Shown in pieces: positions 24,258-33,835 of a DNA stretch of 49,741 nt. The first letter of the stretch is position 1, and every line of letters starts with the position of its first letter. The notes under the pieces were generated by a model that had not been told where the DNA came from, did no database searches, and saw only the letters and a list, made by a program, of their open reading frames with translations. The stretch comes from Propionibacteriaceae bacterium. Lineage in GTDB: Bacteria; Actinomycetota; Actinomycetes; Propionibacteriales; Propionibacteriaceae. The stretch lies in NCBI GenBank assembly GCA_031261485.1, contig JAISJO010000084.1, positions 1-49,741 on the forward strand, given 5' to 3'. The translations under genes and the position numbers were made by a program.

Positions 24258-26680
24258 ATTGCTCCTTGAGTTTTGTCTTGATTGTTTGGCAAGAGGTCGC
24301 CGCTGGCATTTGCCTGGAGAACGAGGTCGTCGACTAAGGATTGGGGTAATTTGCCTTCACTCAACTCAATGAGTTTCTCCAGAGGCAAGGACTTCAGAGC
24401 AGCAAGGCTACTTGCAGTTGCGCCGCTGCGTTCGAGGACGCTCAACAGTAAGCCAGCGCCCACAGGATGCTCCAGCCACTCACCGATGCTGCTGACCGCT
24501 GACAGTGGCGCGTCCTGCGACCCTTCAGCACGCGCTTCAGGGCGGTTTTCGCGGACGGTTTGAGGTATGCGGTTCTCGTCGAAGCCTGCCCCTGATGGGA
24601 AGGGCTGGAATCCTTCGACTAGGGCGTGCCAACCGTCGACCTTGAAGCCCGAGGCATCGTCTTGCGCGAGGAGCGCGACAGCAAGTAGGAGCCCACCGTT
24701 AGCTGGCAGGTAGAGGGGAAGTGTGTTTCCCATCTGGGGGCAGTGGCCGACCAGTGTGTACGTGTTTCTTTTCTCATCACGTAACAGGGCGTCAAGAGCT
24801 AGGGCGGGTTGTTGAAGGCGCGACGCGGTCATCGCCATGACAGGGAAGTCCCATCCCCACGCTGTCTCCCATTCCCAGGCTTGCCACACGTCGTTCAGGG
24901 TTGCCTCCATGAGCGCGGGATCAATGAGTGGCCCAGGAGGCACAACACCCAGCGCCATGAGCACAGACGGATGGTCATCGCGACGCATCGGCTCTCCGGT
25001 GGCTATGGCAGTGTAGTGGCCATCACGTACATTTGGCGAAGCCAGACGGTCTTGGACATCTTGCCAGGTGTCCTGACGAGGCAATCCCTGCCTCTGGCGC
25101 CACTGTTGAGCAATGTCGAGGCACCACCACCAATAAGCAAGTTCGAATGTCGGGTCGGTGGTCGTACGGGCGTCGTAGAACTCCTGTGCAGGAATGATGG
25201 GTGGTCCGAGATGGAATGCCCCTTCCCGCTCTTCCGCGAACCCCGCCATGAACGTCGCAGTTTCATGGACAATGGGTGCGAATCGCTCGAGGAACCTTTG
25301 GCGGCGCTCAGGTGTGCTGGCCTGCCACACCAGCTCAAGCAAATGAATGATGTGTGGCTGCTGCCAGGCGAGCAGTGTCCCAATGTCACTAGGGCTTTCG
25401 CGTCCGTCTGGTCCGGTTTGCTTGGGCCAACGCGCTCCGGGATATCCCTGCCGAGTGGCGGTGGCACGCGCCTGATCGAGGATGGAGACATACCAGTCGA
25501 GGCTGCGTTCGAGCAACTCTGGACGTCCCCACACAGCGAAATGAGCCTCGTGCCACAGGTGCATTTCGAGATGGAACTTGCCTTGCCATGAGTTGGTCAC
25601 GAGTCCTGTCTCAGCAGGTGGCAAACAACCAGAACTGTGCACACGGGTGAGGTACTGCGACAAGACGACGCGTCGTTCCAATTCATGTGCGCGAGGGTCC
25701 GTGCTGTCGGACAAGTCCAGGGCTGCACCTGATTCCCAGAAGTTCTGCCACGAATCGGCGGATGCCTGTGCGATGAAAGGGAAACGAGTCTCGGCCATGT
25801 CGGAGTCATCGAGCGAGAACCGGACCACCAACTCAAGCTCCTCGCCTGAACCCGACACTTCAATCACATGAGGCTGACCAGTCGGTCGCAGGATACCGTT
25901 CGACGTTGAAACGTGAACGACGTACTTTGTCGCGTCAAGGGTGCGGCGAATGATCGCCTCTCCTTTACCGCTGATGTCGAGTTCGGTGCGGTGCCGCTGA
26001 GGGGAGCCCCAATCAGTTGTCGTGGCGAATCCGTCACTGGCGTAAGGGAACTGAAGGACCACCCGGGCCCGCCCATCCAGAAGCAGTCGGGAAGAGATGT
26101 GGAAGGCGACGGTGGAGTCATCAGGAGATGCCACGGTCTCCACGCGCACGTCCTCGCCACCGTAGCCGAACGAACTCGTGATGAGACCGCTCCAAAGGTC
26201 GAGAGACTGATGGATGTCGGACAAGACTGCGGGATCAGACTCTGGTTGAGCATCTGGGGTCCTGCGCAGTTCGAGGCCGACTCGTCCCAGGTCAATGCGT
26301 TGAGGATTCGCATTCAGCCAGGCTCCGGCGCGGAACTCTTCCGCAATGTTGCCTGTCATCGCACCCATCATGTCGTGTTTGTCGGGATAGGTGACGGTGC
26401 CTCTGGCGGTCTTGTAGGAGGTCATCGCGTCGTCGAGCGTGAAACCATCTGGATTGGGCATCTCATGCCATCCCCAATTGCTCATAGTCGCCGTGTTGAT
26501 GGCGACTGGCCCTGTGCGAGTGGGGGTGTGGAACGCCGTGAAGGTCTGCATGCCAGTGATGTCGGCGGTGTACGCGAAGTCGCCATTGCCGACAGACAGC
26601 ACATGCTCGGGGTGCGGTTCGTACACGTCGATTCGATGACGGGCCACCAGCGCACGTCGGTCGATACCCTGAGTCTGCAT
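24254..26680 (-). CDS. Six-hairpin ((alpha/alpha)6) glycosidase-like protein, uncharacterised
   Basis: 808 residues. An N-terminal beta-sandwich opens with EPHPEHVLSVGNGDFAYTADITGMQTF, where the 'VGNG-F-x-D-G' type of motif is seen in GH65/GH95-like enzymes. The helical barrel contains SWQGKFHLEMHLWHEAHFAVWGR, ARWPKQTGPDG and YWWWCLDIAQQW, which resemble, without matching fully, the substrate region of clan GH-L/GH-M proteins. Candidate acids are Glu in KFHLEMHLW and EWETAWGWDFP. I cannot place it in a numbered family. It sits in the same overlapping operon as GH2, GH43, GH1, GH3 and an esterase, so a role in trimming an imported plant oligosaccharide is inferred. Confidence 0.7.
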   Translation of the reverse strand: MQTQGIDRRALVARHRIDVYEPHPEHVLSVGNGDFAYTADITGMQTFTAFHTPTRTGPVAINTATMSNWGWHEMPNPDGFTLDDAMTSYKTARGTVTYPDKHDMMGAMTGNIAEEFRAGAWLNANPQRIDLGRVGLELRRTPDAQPESDPAVLSDIHQSLDLWSGLITSSFGYGGEDVRVETVASPDDSTVAFHISSRLLLDGRARVVLQFPYASDGFATTTDWGSPQRHRTELDISGKGEAIIRRTLDATKYVVHVSTSNGILRPTGQPHVIEVSGSGEELELVVRFSLDDSDMAETRFPFIAQASADSWQNFWESGAALDLSDSTDPRAHELERRVVLSQYLTRVHSSGCLPPAETGLVTNSWQGKFHLEMHLWHEAHFAVWGRPELLERSLDWYVSILDQARATATRQGYPGARWPKQTGPDGRESPSDIGTLLAWQQPHIIHLLELVWQASTPERRQRFLERFAPIVHETATFMAGFAEEREGAFHLGPPIIPAQEFYDARTTTDPTFELAYWWWCLDIAQQWRQRQGLPRQDTWQDVQDRLASPNVRDGHYTAIATGEPMRRDDHPSVLMALGVVPPGPLIDPALMEATLNDVWQAWEWETAWGWDFPVMAMTASRLQQPALALDALLRDEKRNTYTLVGHCPQMGNTLPLYLPANGGLLLAVALLAQDDASGFKVDGWHALVEGFQPFPSGAGFDENRIPQTVRENRPEARAEGSQDAPLSAVSSIGEWLEHPVGAGLLLSVLERSGATASSLAALKSLPLEKLIELSEGKLPQSLVDDLVLQANASGDLLPNNQDKTQGAM

Positions 26681-27513
26681 CAGGAGTCCTTGTCGACTTG
26701 GGTGAGAAACTCGACAACATGACGGATGCCCTCGGCGAATCCGTCACGCTTCGGGAGATTGAAGAAACCGTGAGGCGTGTCAGCAACCACTTCCTGGGTA
26801 GTGGATACCCCGGCTGCCTTCAATTCTTGGGCGAAGGCTTCACCAGAGGCGCGAAGTGTATCTCGATCAGAGTTCAGGAAAAGCGATGTCGGCAGACCGG
26901 TCAAGTCACCGCCAGCAGGGAAGGGTCCGGGTGTGGCGAGGGCCTCCTCACTGCCCGCGTAGTTCAGATTCATGTCGTGGATAATCTTGGGACTGAATTG
27001 CGTCAGCTTGTGCAGGCCGCTAGTGCGAGCCGCGATGTGGGCGGGTATCGGCGGCAGATTGGCGTGGAAAGCTCCGTATGCGAGAACCAAAGCTTTCGGT
27101 AATGGTCGGTTCTGGTCCCGCAGTCGCATGGTCGCAGTGACGGCCAAGCACGCGCCAGCGCTTGCCCCACCGAGCACAAATCCCTTGTCAGCGCCAGTGG
27201 CAGAGTCGCAGATGACATCCACGACATCGTCAACGGGCACCGGGTAGCGGTTGGGTGAGGGTGTGAGTCTGAACTTCCCCAGAGTCGGCCATCGCGGTAC
27301 GAGGTGATAATCGACCGCGAGCACCTGCCGCCCGGTTTCCGCGATGGCACGGGCAAAGCTGTCGGACTCTTTCTGGTCCAGCCCGCCAGAGATGAAGCCA
27401 CCTCCATGGAGCCAGACCAACATCGGTTTGGCTGCTTGTCTGCCTTCAGGTGCATAGTCGCGTACCGGAATGGGACCGTGCCGCCCTGCTACCTCTCGGT
27501 TTTCGATCTTCAT
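26680..27513 (-). CDS. HSL-type alpha/beta-hydrolase, probable (acetyl) esterase
   Basis: 277 residues from ATG 27513 with GAGGAAC ahead of it. Oxyanion hole HGGGF (36-40), nucleophile S118 in GGASAGACLA, acid in NSDRDTL (D216 or D218) and H248 in ADTPHGFFNLP complete the hormone-sensitive-lipase triad. No signal peptide. Known relatives include acetyl-xylooligosaccharide esterases; within this glycosidase operon, removal of acetyl groups from imported hemicellulose fragments is the likely role. One-base overlap with the six-hairpin gene (TGATG). Confidence 0.88.
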   Translation of the reverse strand: MKIENREVAGRHGPIPVRDYAPEGRQAAKPMLVWLHGGGFISGGLDQKESDSFARAIAETGRQVLAVDYHLVPRWPTLGKFRLTPSPNRYPVPVDDVVDVICDSATGADKGFVLGGASAGACLAVTATMRLRDQNRPLPKALVLAYGAFHANLPPIPAHIAARTSGLHKLTQFSPKIIHDMNLNYAGSEEALATPGPFPAGGDLTGLPTSLFLNSDRDTLRASGEAFAQELKAAGVSTTQEVVADTPHGFFNLPKRDGFAEGIRHVVEFLTQVDKDS

Positions 27514-27578
27514 AATGTTCCTCGTATCGTAGTGCTGTTTTGTTGTCTCTTCGTTTTCGTAACGGTGGCCATCGGGCC

Positions 27579-28790
27579 TCAAACCTCGTTAAGTGGGACT
27601 CCGTTGGATTGAGCGACCTTTCCCAGCCAGGCTAGGCTTGGCTTTGGATGGCGTTCAAAGGTTTCTCGATCCACGCCGATGAGGCCAAACGTCGGTTCCC
27701 AGTTGCCCCATTCAAAGTTGTCGAGCACACTCCAATGCAGGTAGCCACGAACGTCGATCCCGTCGCTCATAGCCAATGCCAGATGTCGCAAGGCTTCGCC
27801 GGTGTAGGCGATGCGTTGCTGGTCGTCTGAGGTGGCGATCCCGTTCTCTGTGACCAGGATGGGGACTCCGCCAGTGACTTCCCAGGCATGTCGAACTGCG
27901 ATGCCGAGGGCATCCGGTCTGTAGGCTGTGCCAACGAGGGTGTTGTCGGGACTGGGCGTTGCCGGGACAAGCCCGTTCTCGTCGACCTCCTGCGTGCTGT
28001 AGGCCTGTACTCCGATGAAGTCGTCCCCGCGCGAACCTTCCAAGAAACGATCCTCTCGCTCGTACTGTTCAATGGCGAGATAATCGGCATTGACTGGTTT
28101 GGTCCAGAACGCTTGGTTGGCAACCGTCCATCCCACTTTGGCGTCAGTGCGGCGTTTGAGAACTTCGCAGGCGGCTTGATGAGTGGCGATGAGTCGATCT
28201 GATACTTCAGGCTGAGGGCGAGGAATCGCCTGACGGTCAGTCGATTGGTTCGCTGGAGCGTCCTTCGCAGCGGCGACAACCCCGGTCAGTGCCTGGGACA
28301 TCCGTGTCATGAGGACAAAGATATTGGGTTCATTGATGGTGCAGACCCACTCGACGCCGCCGAGAATGTCGCAGACGCGCTCGACATAGGATGCGAAACG
28401 GTCAATGGCAGTATCCCCAGTCCAGCCACCCTCTTCAATGAACCAGCGTGGGCTTGTGAAGTGGTGCAGCGTGATGACTGGTGTCAGTCCGAGTTCGAGC
28501 GCAGTATCGATCATGCGCCGGTAATGGGCCAACTCAGCGCGGGAAAACTCGCCTGGCAGTGGCTCAACGCGCGCCCATTCGACGCCGAACCTGTACGCGG
28601 TCAGCCCAGCCTGAGCCAACAAATGCATGTCCTCTCGGTAACGGTGGTAACTGTCGTCGGCGTCGCCGCTGCCTGCCAGGTGAGGCATGACATGCTCGTA
28701 GTACCACCAGTCGCTGTTGACATTGTTACCTTCTATTTGATGTGGTGCGCCGGAAGCTCCCCAGAGGAAGTCAGTCGGGAAAGTAGTCAT
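27579..28790 (-). CDS. Glycoside hydrolase family 1 beta-glucosidase-like enzyme
   Basis: 403 residues. FPTDFLWGASGAPHQIEGNN is the GH1 start; acid/base E154 in CTINEPNIF and nucleophile E315 in ILVTENGIAT; DVRGYLHWSVLDNFEW near the end is the aglycone/glucose-binding Trp block. Slightly shorter than the usual 440-480 residues, the loss being mainly in the loops after the acid/base. Known activity: retaining hydrolysis of beta-glucosides or beta-galactosides. Cytoplasmic. Fifth-last gene of the operon, 65 bp upstream of the esterase gene. Confidence 0.94.
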   Translation of the reverse strand: MTTFPTDFLWGASGAPHQIEGNNVNSDWWYYEHVMPHLAGSGDADDSYHRYREDMHLLAQAGLTAYRFGVEWARVEPLPGEFSRAELAHYRRMIDTALELGLTPVITLHHFTSPRWFIEEGGWTGDTAIDRFASYVERVCDILGGVEWVCTINEPNIFVLMTRMSQALTGVVAAAKDAPANQSTDRQAIPRPQPEVSDRLIATHQAACEVLKRRTDAKVGWTVANQAFWTKPVNADYLAIEQYEREDRFLEGSRGDDFIGVQAYSTQEVDENGLVPATPSPDNTLVGTAYRPDALGIAVRHAWEVTGGVPILVTENGIATSDDQQRIAYTGEALRHLALAMSDGIDVRGYLHWSVLDNFEWGNWEPTFGLIGVDRETFERHPKPSLAWLGKVAQSNGVPLNEV

Positions 28791-28836
28791 GGTTTGCCTT
28801 TCGGTGTTGTTGTCTCAGGTATTGCTCGGTGTTATC

Positions 28837-31203
28837 TCAGTGACTGGTTGGGCCTGCGACCTGACGAGCAGCAACGGTGATAGTCTTCTCGCCGTGAATG
28901 GTGGCACTGCTTGATGCCATCATCACGGTGATTTCGCCCTCCTCGATTCCACGATGACCATCTGGGAACGAATAGACGAGGCGGTCAATCGGGAAGGTGA
29001 GGTCGATCTGTTGGGAAGTGCCGGGTTCAAGGCACACCCGCTGGAAGGCTGCGAGTTGACGCACAGGGCGAACCACGCTGCCGTGCTCATCGCGTGCGTA
29101 CAACTGCACTACAGTGGAGCCCGAGCGAGTGCCCGTGTTGGTCGCCGTGACAAAGGCGGAGATCGTTCCGGTGTCCTCGCAGACAGTCACCTCGTCTAGA
29201 GACAGGTCGATTGTCGTGTAACCAAGACCGTGCCCGAAGGGGTACAGGGGAGTCGGGTCGAGGTCGTTGTACGGGTGACGAGACCCGGTCGGGTGGGCAT
29301 ACCCACTGCCGAAGGGGTGTCCGTGGTACAGCGGAATCTGGCCGACGTGGCGTGGGAAGGTCGAGGGCAGTCTCCCACCAGGCTCGACTGTGCCAGTGAG
29401 GACGTCAGCGACCACTTGCGGACCTTCACCGCCGAGGAGGGGAGCGAGGATGACAGCGGCGGATGCCTGTGCGACCGCAGTCAGGATGATAGGACGGCCA
29501 GCGATGACGACCGTCACCAGAGGAACACCAAGGTCGGCGAGCGCGTCAATGACCGCAGCCTGGTTGCCCGGAAGCTCAAGCGTGGCGGAGGACTGACCTT
29601 CGCCTGCGGAATTGTTTCCCACCCAGCCTGTGCGTTCCCCGACAACAGCGATGACAACGTCATGCCCTGCCACGGCGGCTCGCAGCGTTTCTCGATCAAT
29701 CGCTTCATCAGAGTCAGGAGAACCAACATTGACGAAAGTCACTTCATTCTTGTGAGCGATTTTCATTGCACTCAGAATCGTCTCGGCGCCAGGGTACAAA
29801 CTACGTGCGATGGCCTCGAAGACCGTGGCGATGCCTGGAATGCGAGCCTGGAAGATGTCCGTGAAGTTGAACGTCGCCGGGTCGATGGTCGGGACCTGAC
29901 CTGTACGAATCATGTTGATTGCCATCGGCTGTTCATCGTTGGCGACATCGGTGTAGGCCCCGAAGTGGATGCGCAGTTCGTCAGCAAGTGAACCAACCAC
30001 GGCAATCTTCATTCCCGCCGCTAGCGGCAAAATGCCATCGTTTTGCAGGAGGGTCGTCGCGTTCACGGCGATTTCCCGAGCGATGCCCTTGGCCTTGTCC
30101 CGGTCAGGGGTGGTTGCCGGTCGGTGGGGTCGTGTGGGTGCGAGGTCTGGCAGGAGGCCGGCTTCTCTCTTCGCCTCAAGGACGTGGGTGACGGCTAGGT
30201 CGAGGCTTTCTTCGGTGATGAGCCCATGGTCGAGCGCGAGACTCAGTTGTGAGAAGTCGTCGTCACCGGGCAGTTCAACGTCGAGACCAGCGTTTAGCGC
30301 CATCGCCCCTGCTTCCTCAGCATTGCGGGCGACATGGTAGGGGCGCACCAGCATCTTAACGGCGTCGTAATCACCAACGACAAGACCTTTGAATCCAAGT
30401 TGGCCACGCAGTAGGTCGGTCAGGATCCAGCGGTTGGCAGCCACCGGTGTCCCGTCGACATCGTTGTACGAGTTCATGATGACGGACAGCCCGGCCTGCG
30501 CGATGGCACGGCGGAAAGGCTCTGCGTACTCGTCGACCAAGGCGCGATGCCCCACCGTTGAACGGGCCTGATTGAGGCCACCCTCGGACAGAGCGTACCC
30601 AAGGAAGTGCTTGCCCGTTGCTTGTACGCCGGAATCGCACTCTGGCCCGTTGATGCCACGAATGAAGCCGATGCCAATCTGGGAGGCAAGTTCTGGATCT
30701 TCGCCGTACGTCTCATGGACCCGGCCCCAGCGTGGGTCGCGAGCCAGGTCGAGAACTGGTGAGAAGCACAACTGGATACCGTACCCACGCATCTGTTCGG
30801 AGGTAATGGCTGAACTTGCCTCAATGAGATCCGGCATCCAGGTCGTCGCCTGAGCCCACGCGGTGGGATAGGGGATGCCAGTGCCATGGACGAGTCCATT
30901 AATGCCCTCGGCATGAATCAGCACACCGATGCCAAAGCGGCTGACTTCGCGCGCTGCCTTCTGGATGGAGTCAAGGACATCCCGGTACTCTTGCTCAGGA
31001 GCTCGATGGAACCAGGCCAAGGACAGGTGGCCGAGACCATGAGGACGCAGTTCAACCAGCTTCTCCGGGGCGACGCGCAAGCCTCCTGGCGATGTCGGTG
31101 AGGCAGCGGAAAAGTCGTACAGGGCGGGCAGAATCAGGCCTGTCAGTTGGGCGATTTTCTCCTCGAGGCTGAGGCGCTTGAGATATTCATTGATGGTGTC
31201 CAT
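28837..31203 (-). CDS. Glycoside hydrolase family 3 (beta-xylosidase/beta-glucosidase)
   Basis: 788 residues. The barrel shows LIHAEGINGLVHGTGIPYPTA, FSPVLDLARDPRWGRVHETYGEDP, ATGKHFLGYAL and nucleophile D278 in LVVGDYDAVKML (glycine where many relatives have serine). The second domain has TTLLQNDGILPL and VGERTGWVGNNSAGEGQS; a fibronectin-III-like domain closes the protein with GRLPSTFPRHVGQIP and GHGLGYTTIDLS. No signal peptide. Typical of intracellular beta-xylosidases. 27 bp behind the MFS gene in the same operon. Confidence 0.93.
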   Translation of the reverse strand: MDTINEYLKRLSLEEKIAQLTGLILPALYDFSAASPTSPGGLRVAPEKLVELRPHGLGHLSLAWFHRAPEQEYRDVLDSIQKAAREVSRFGIGVLIHAEGINGLVHGTGIPYPTAWAQATTWMPDLIEASSAITSEQMRGYGIQLCFSPVLDLARDPRWGRVHETYGEDPELASQIGIGFIRGINGPECDSGVQATGKHFLGYALSEGGLNQARSTVGHRALVDEYAEPFRRAIAQAGLSVIMNSYNDVDGTPVAANRWILTDLLRGQLGFKGLVVGDYDAVKMLVRPYHVARNAEEAGAMALNAGLDVELPGDDDFSQLSLALDHGLITEESLDLAVTHVLEAKREAGLLPDLAPTRPHRPATTPDRDKAKGIAREIAVNATTLLQNDGILPLAAGMKIAVVGSLADELRIHFGAYTDVANDEQPMAINMIRTGQVPTIDPATFNFTDIFQARIPGIATVFEAIARSLYPGAETILSAMKIAHKNEVTFVNVGSPDSDEAIDRETLRAAVAGHDVVIAVVGERTGWVGNNSAGEGQSSATLELPGNQAAVIDALADLGVPLVTVVIAGRPIILTAVAQASAAVILAPLLGGEGPQVVADVLTGTVEPGGRLPSTFPRHVGQIPLYHGHPFGSGYAHPTGSRHPYNDLDPTPLYPFGHGLGYTTIDLSLDEVTVCEDTGTISAFVTATNTGTRSGSTVVQLYARDEHGSVVRPVRQLAAFQRVCLEPGTSQQIDLTFPIDRLVYSFPDGHRGIEEGEITVMMASSSATIHGEKTITVAARQVAGPTSH

Positions 31204-31230
31204 AAGGTTGTTGTTTCTACTAGTGGGTGG

Positions 31231-32580
31231 TTACTTACTGGAGCGGACGAAGACCATGACGATCACCGCGCCAATTGCTGTGCAGGCTGCGGCAACTAGC
31301 AGCAGCAATGTGTAGTTCTTGTCGGATCCACTCATGCCAACCAGCAAGAGTGGAGCGGCCACGACTGGAGCAATCGCCTGGGCGAGCGAGGTCGAATAGA
31401 CGTTGATGCCGATGAAGCGGCCAGCCTCGGTGTCCCGTTGAGGCAAGACGTCGAGAACCATGGCCTGGTTGACTGCGCTGAACACTCCCAAGGCGAGGCT
31501 TGAGATGATAGAGCCAACGATGAGGATGGGAGCGCTTGTCCCGCCAAGGGCCATGATGATGGCTCCGAGTGTGAATCCTGCTCCAGAGGCGAGAACAAGA
31601 ACCCTGCGGCGATGGAACTTGTCTGAGAGCATTCCGCCCAGGAGCGCTCCGCCGCCGGTGGCCACGACCCCAGCCAGAGAGAGGATGACAATGAGCCCGC
31701 CGATATCGGCAACTTGACCGCTGGTGGAAAGGCGCGAGGCGAAGAACAGGGTTGTAAACGTTGTTCCAAGCGTGACTCCGAACATGAAGATGAGTCGCCC
31801 GAGCCAATTCCACGCGAAGTCTGGGTACTTGGCTGGATTGAAGACCATGTTGGATAAGGCTCTTCTCACCGTCAACTTGGGTCCCAGGACCATATCGAGG
31901 CTGCTGGGTTCCTTGACCGAAATCACCCACGCCAACATCAGCGCCACGCCGATGACGCCGGGAACAAGAAACATGAGGTGATTGTGCCCGATGAAGGCGC
32001 TGGCAATACCGACACCAGTAACCGAAGCGACCATCTGCACAAAGGCGCCAAGCCCCGAGACCTTGCCCCGCTGTTCTTCCGGGAGCAAGTCTGCTTGAGA
32101 GAGCATGAGCGAGTTGAGGGCTGCCGTCCAGCCCAGTTGAGTGAGCATCCACCCCGCGACGACCATCGGGAGGCTAGGTGCACCGCCGATCATTCCTAGA
32201 GAGACCAGGCCAAGAATCGCACCACCGATGCCGAACGGGCGGCGTCTCCCAAGCCGCGTTCGAGTCCTGTCACTCCACATCCCCAACAGTGGCGAGGAAA
32301 TGGCGGCGATGAGGGCGCCAGATCCGATCACGTACCCTAAAACCTCAACATTGTCTGGTGCGAGTTCCTGGACTCGAATGGACAGTGAGATTCCGATGGG
32401 GGCAATCAGTGCGATGTACCCACCGAAGGTGGCCAGCGCGAGAAACCATATGTACCGAGTACTGACAGGAGGTCTCTGCACAGTCTGGGCAGTGATCCCC
32501 CGGGTCGTGTCGGTCTCTGCGTCCGGTGTCGAGTTTGATGAGCGCGTTGTCGCATCGAGAGTGTGCGTTGAGTCAGTCAT
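31231..32580 (-). CDS. MFS transporter, probable oligosaccharide/glycoside uptake
   Basis: 449 residues from ATG 32580, chosen for GAAGGAG eight bases ahead. About twelve hydrophobic segments after a polar 40-residue N-terminus. The MFS motif is LLGMWSDRTRTRLGRRRPFG, with the second-half counterpart GGMLSDKFHRRRVLV. It is similar in layout to the MFS protein at 12864 but clearly a different gene. First gene of the glycosidase operon, behind a promoter with a perfect LacI-type palindrome. Substrate inferred from the neighbours. Confidence 0.88.
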   Translation of the reverse strand: MTDSTHTLDATTRSSNSTPDAETDTTRGITAQTVQRPPVSTRYIWFLALATFGGYIALIAPIGISLSIRVQELAPDNVEVLGYVIGSGALIAAISSPLLGMWSDRTRTRLGRRRPFGIGGAILGLVSLGMIGGAPSLPMVVAGWMLTQLGWTAALNSLMLSQADLLPEEQRGKVSGLGAFVQMVASVTGVGIASAFIGHNHLMFLVPGVIGVALMLAWVISVKEPSSLDMVLGPKLTVRRALSNMVFNPAKYPDFAWNWLGRLIFMFGVTLGTTFTTLFFASRLSTSGQVADIGGLIVILSLAGVVATGGGALLGGMLSDKFHRRRVLVLASGAGFTLGAIIMALGGTSAPILIVGSIISSLALGVFSAVNQAMVLDVLPQRDTEAGRFIGINVYSTSLAQAIAPVVAAPLLLVGMSGSDKNYTLLLLVAAACTAIGAVIVMVFVRSSK

Positions 32581-32645
32581 TTTGGCGACTCCTTCGTCGA
32601 GGTTGCTCATCACCGATGCCTTGCTGGGGACTGTCCGAGACTGTT

Positions 32646-32693
32646 AGTGTCACGTGACACTTCTATTGGACCATGCCTCGTAACGCGTGTCAA
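32646..32693 (-). promoter_or_regulatory. Promoter and LacI operator of the MFS-glycosidase operon
   Basis: On the minus strand TTGACA (32693-32688), a 17-base spacer and TCCAAT (32670-32665) form the promoter. Directly downstream is the perfect 16-bp palindrome AGTGTCAC/GTGACACT at 32646-32661, covering the start region. It has the central CG common in LacI-family operators and is the same site as found twice at 39087-39126. Confidence 0.8.
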
Positions 32694-32768
32694 CATAGTT
32701 CGCGCACTTTGTTCAGAAATACTGCGAATGCAGTATGAGTGGCCGCACGCAGAGGACTCAGTCCGGGA

Positions 32769-33758
32769 TTATGCCGTTTCTCGCCGGATGAGAGAGAATG
32801 CCCCATGCCTGACCTGCACGTCGGGTTCGCTCTTGCCGAGACGAGCCCGCAGAGCGACAGCGATCAAGTCGACCATCCCCAGGAGATCTGTGTCGATGGT
32901 GGTGAGGCTTGGAGTCCAGAGCTGCCCGAAGGGTGAATTGTCGACGCCCACGATCGCTAGGGTGGCGGGAATCTCGACTCCACAATCTCTTGCTGCGGCC
33001 AGGATTGCCAGTGCGACTCCGTCGTTGTAACAGGCAACGCCAGCAGGCAGCGGCCCATCAAGGATTTGGGCAAGGGCCGCACTTCCTGACTCTGGGGTGA
33101 CAGTGACAGTGACCGAACGCGGTTCAGGCAAACCTTCTTGGGCGCAGACGGATTGCAATGCTTTGAAACGATCAGCGGGGAAAGGGTCGCGGGGGCCATC
33201 TGCAGACCCGGCGAACCAGAGGATCTGTGGGTGGTGTTCTAGCAGAGCCGCTGCTTGTAACGCTGTGATTCCGCCATCGCGTGGTGCGGCAGGGTCAGGA
33301 TCGCGATCAGGAACGATGACTGTCCCACGCTGTTCTAGCCAATCACGCTCTTCAGACGTCAATACACCGAAGTCGACGACGGCGAGGGGGCGTAATGCGG
33401 CGACTGCGTCGGCAGTCGCGCGCACGGTGTCGCTCGCGAGTCGAATCACCACGTTGCCACCAAGTTGGCTGGTCTGTTTCATGACGGCATCGACCGCATC
33501 CTGGAGATGCGCGGCGAAAGCCACATTGGCAACTAGGACGACTATGGTGTCACTTCGACCGCTGACCAGTGAGCGCCCTGCGATGGAGGGCTTGTAATCA
33601 AGGGCGTCGGCAGAGTCTTGCACCCGCTGACGTGTTTCTGGAGAGAATCTGGAGCCGTTGCCATTCAGTATGGCCGAGACTGTCGAGCGGGAGACTCCAG
33701 CATGACGCGCCACATCGGCACTCGTCGCCAAGTGGACGGCTGGTTCTGCGGTTGTCAC
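32769..33758 (-). CDS. LacI family transcriptional regulator
   Basis: 329 residues from GTG 33758 (GGGAAG ahead; an upstream start at 33863 would overlap the oppF gene and adds residues unlike the family). HTH and hinge at 10-55: LATSADVARHAGVSRSTVS then AILNGNGSRFSPETRQRV and YKPSIAGRSL. The sugar-binding domain ends with PATLAIVGVDNSPFGQLWTPSLTTID. Known LacI proteins release their operator on binding a sugar. Lies between the ABC importer genes and the glycosidase operon; matching palindromes on both promoters support control of both, including itself. Confidence 0.92.
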   Translation of the reverse strand: MTTAEPAVHLATSADVARHAGVSRSTVSAILNGNGSRFSPETRQRVQDSADALDYKPSIAGRSLVSGRSDTIVVLVANVAFAAHLQDAVDAVMKQTSQLGGNVVIRLASDTVRATADAVAALRPLAVVDFGVLTSEERDWLEQRGTVIVPDRDPDPAAPRDGGITALQAAALLEHHPQILWFAGSADGPRDPFPADRFKALQSVCAQEGLPEPRSVTVTVTPESGSAALAQILDGPLPAGVACYNDGVALAILAAARDCGVEIPATLAIVGVDNSPFGQLWTPSLTTIDTDLLGMVDLIAVALRARLGKSEPDVQVRHGAFSLIRRETA

Positions 33759-33835
33759 CCCATCATCTTCCCACAAGACGTTCGTTTTACCGACCAAACC
33801 GGCCCATGACAAGGCGTGGTTGAGTCTTCGCATTC

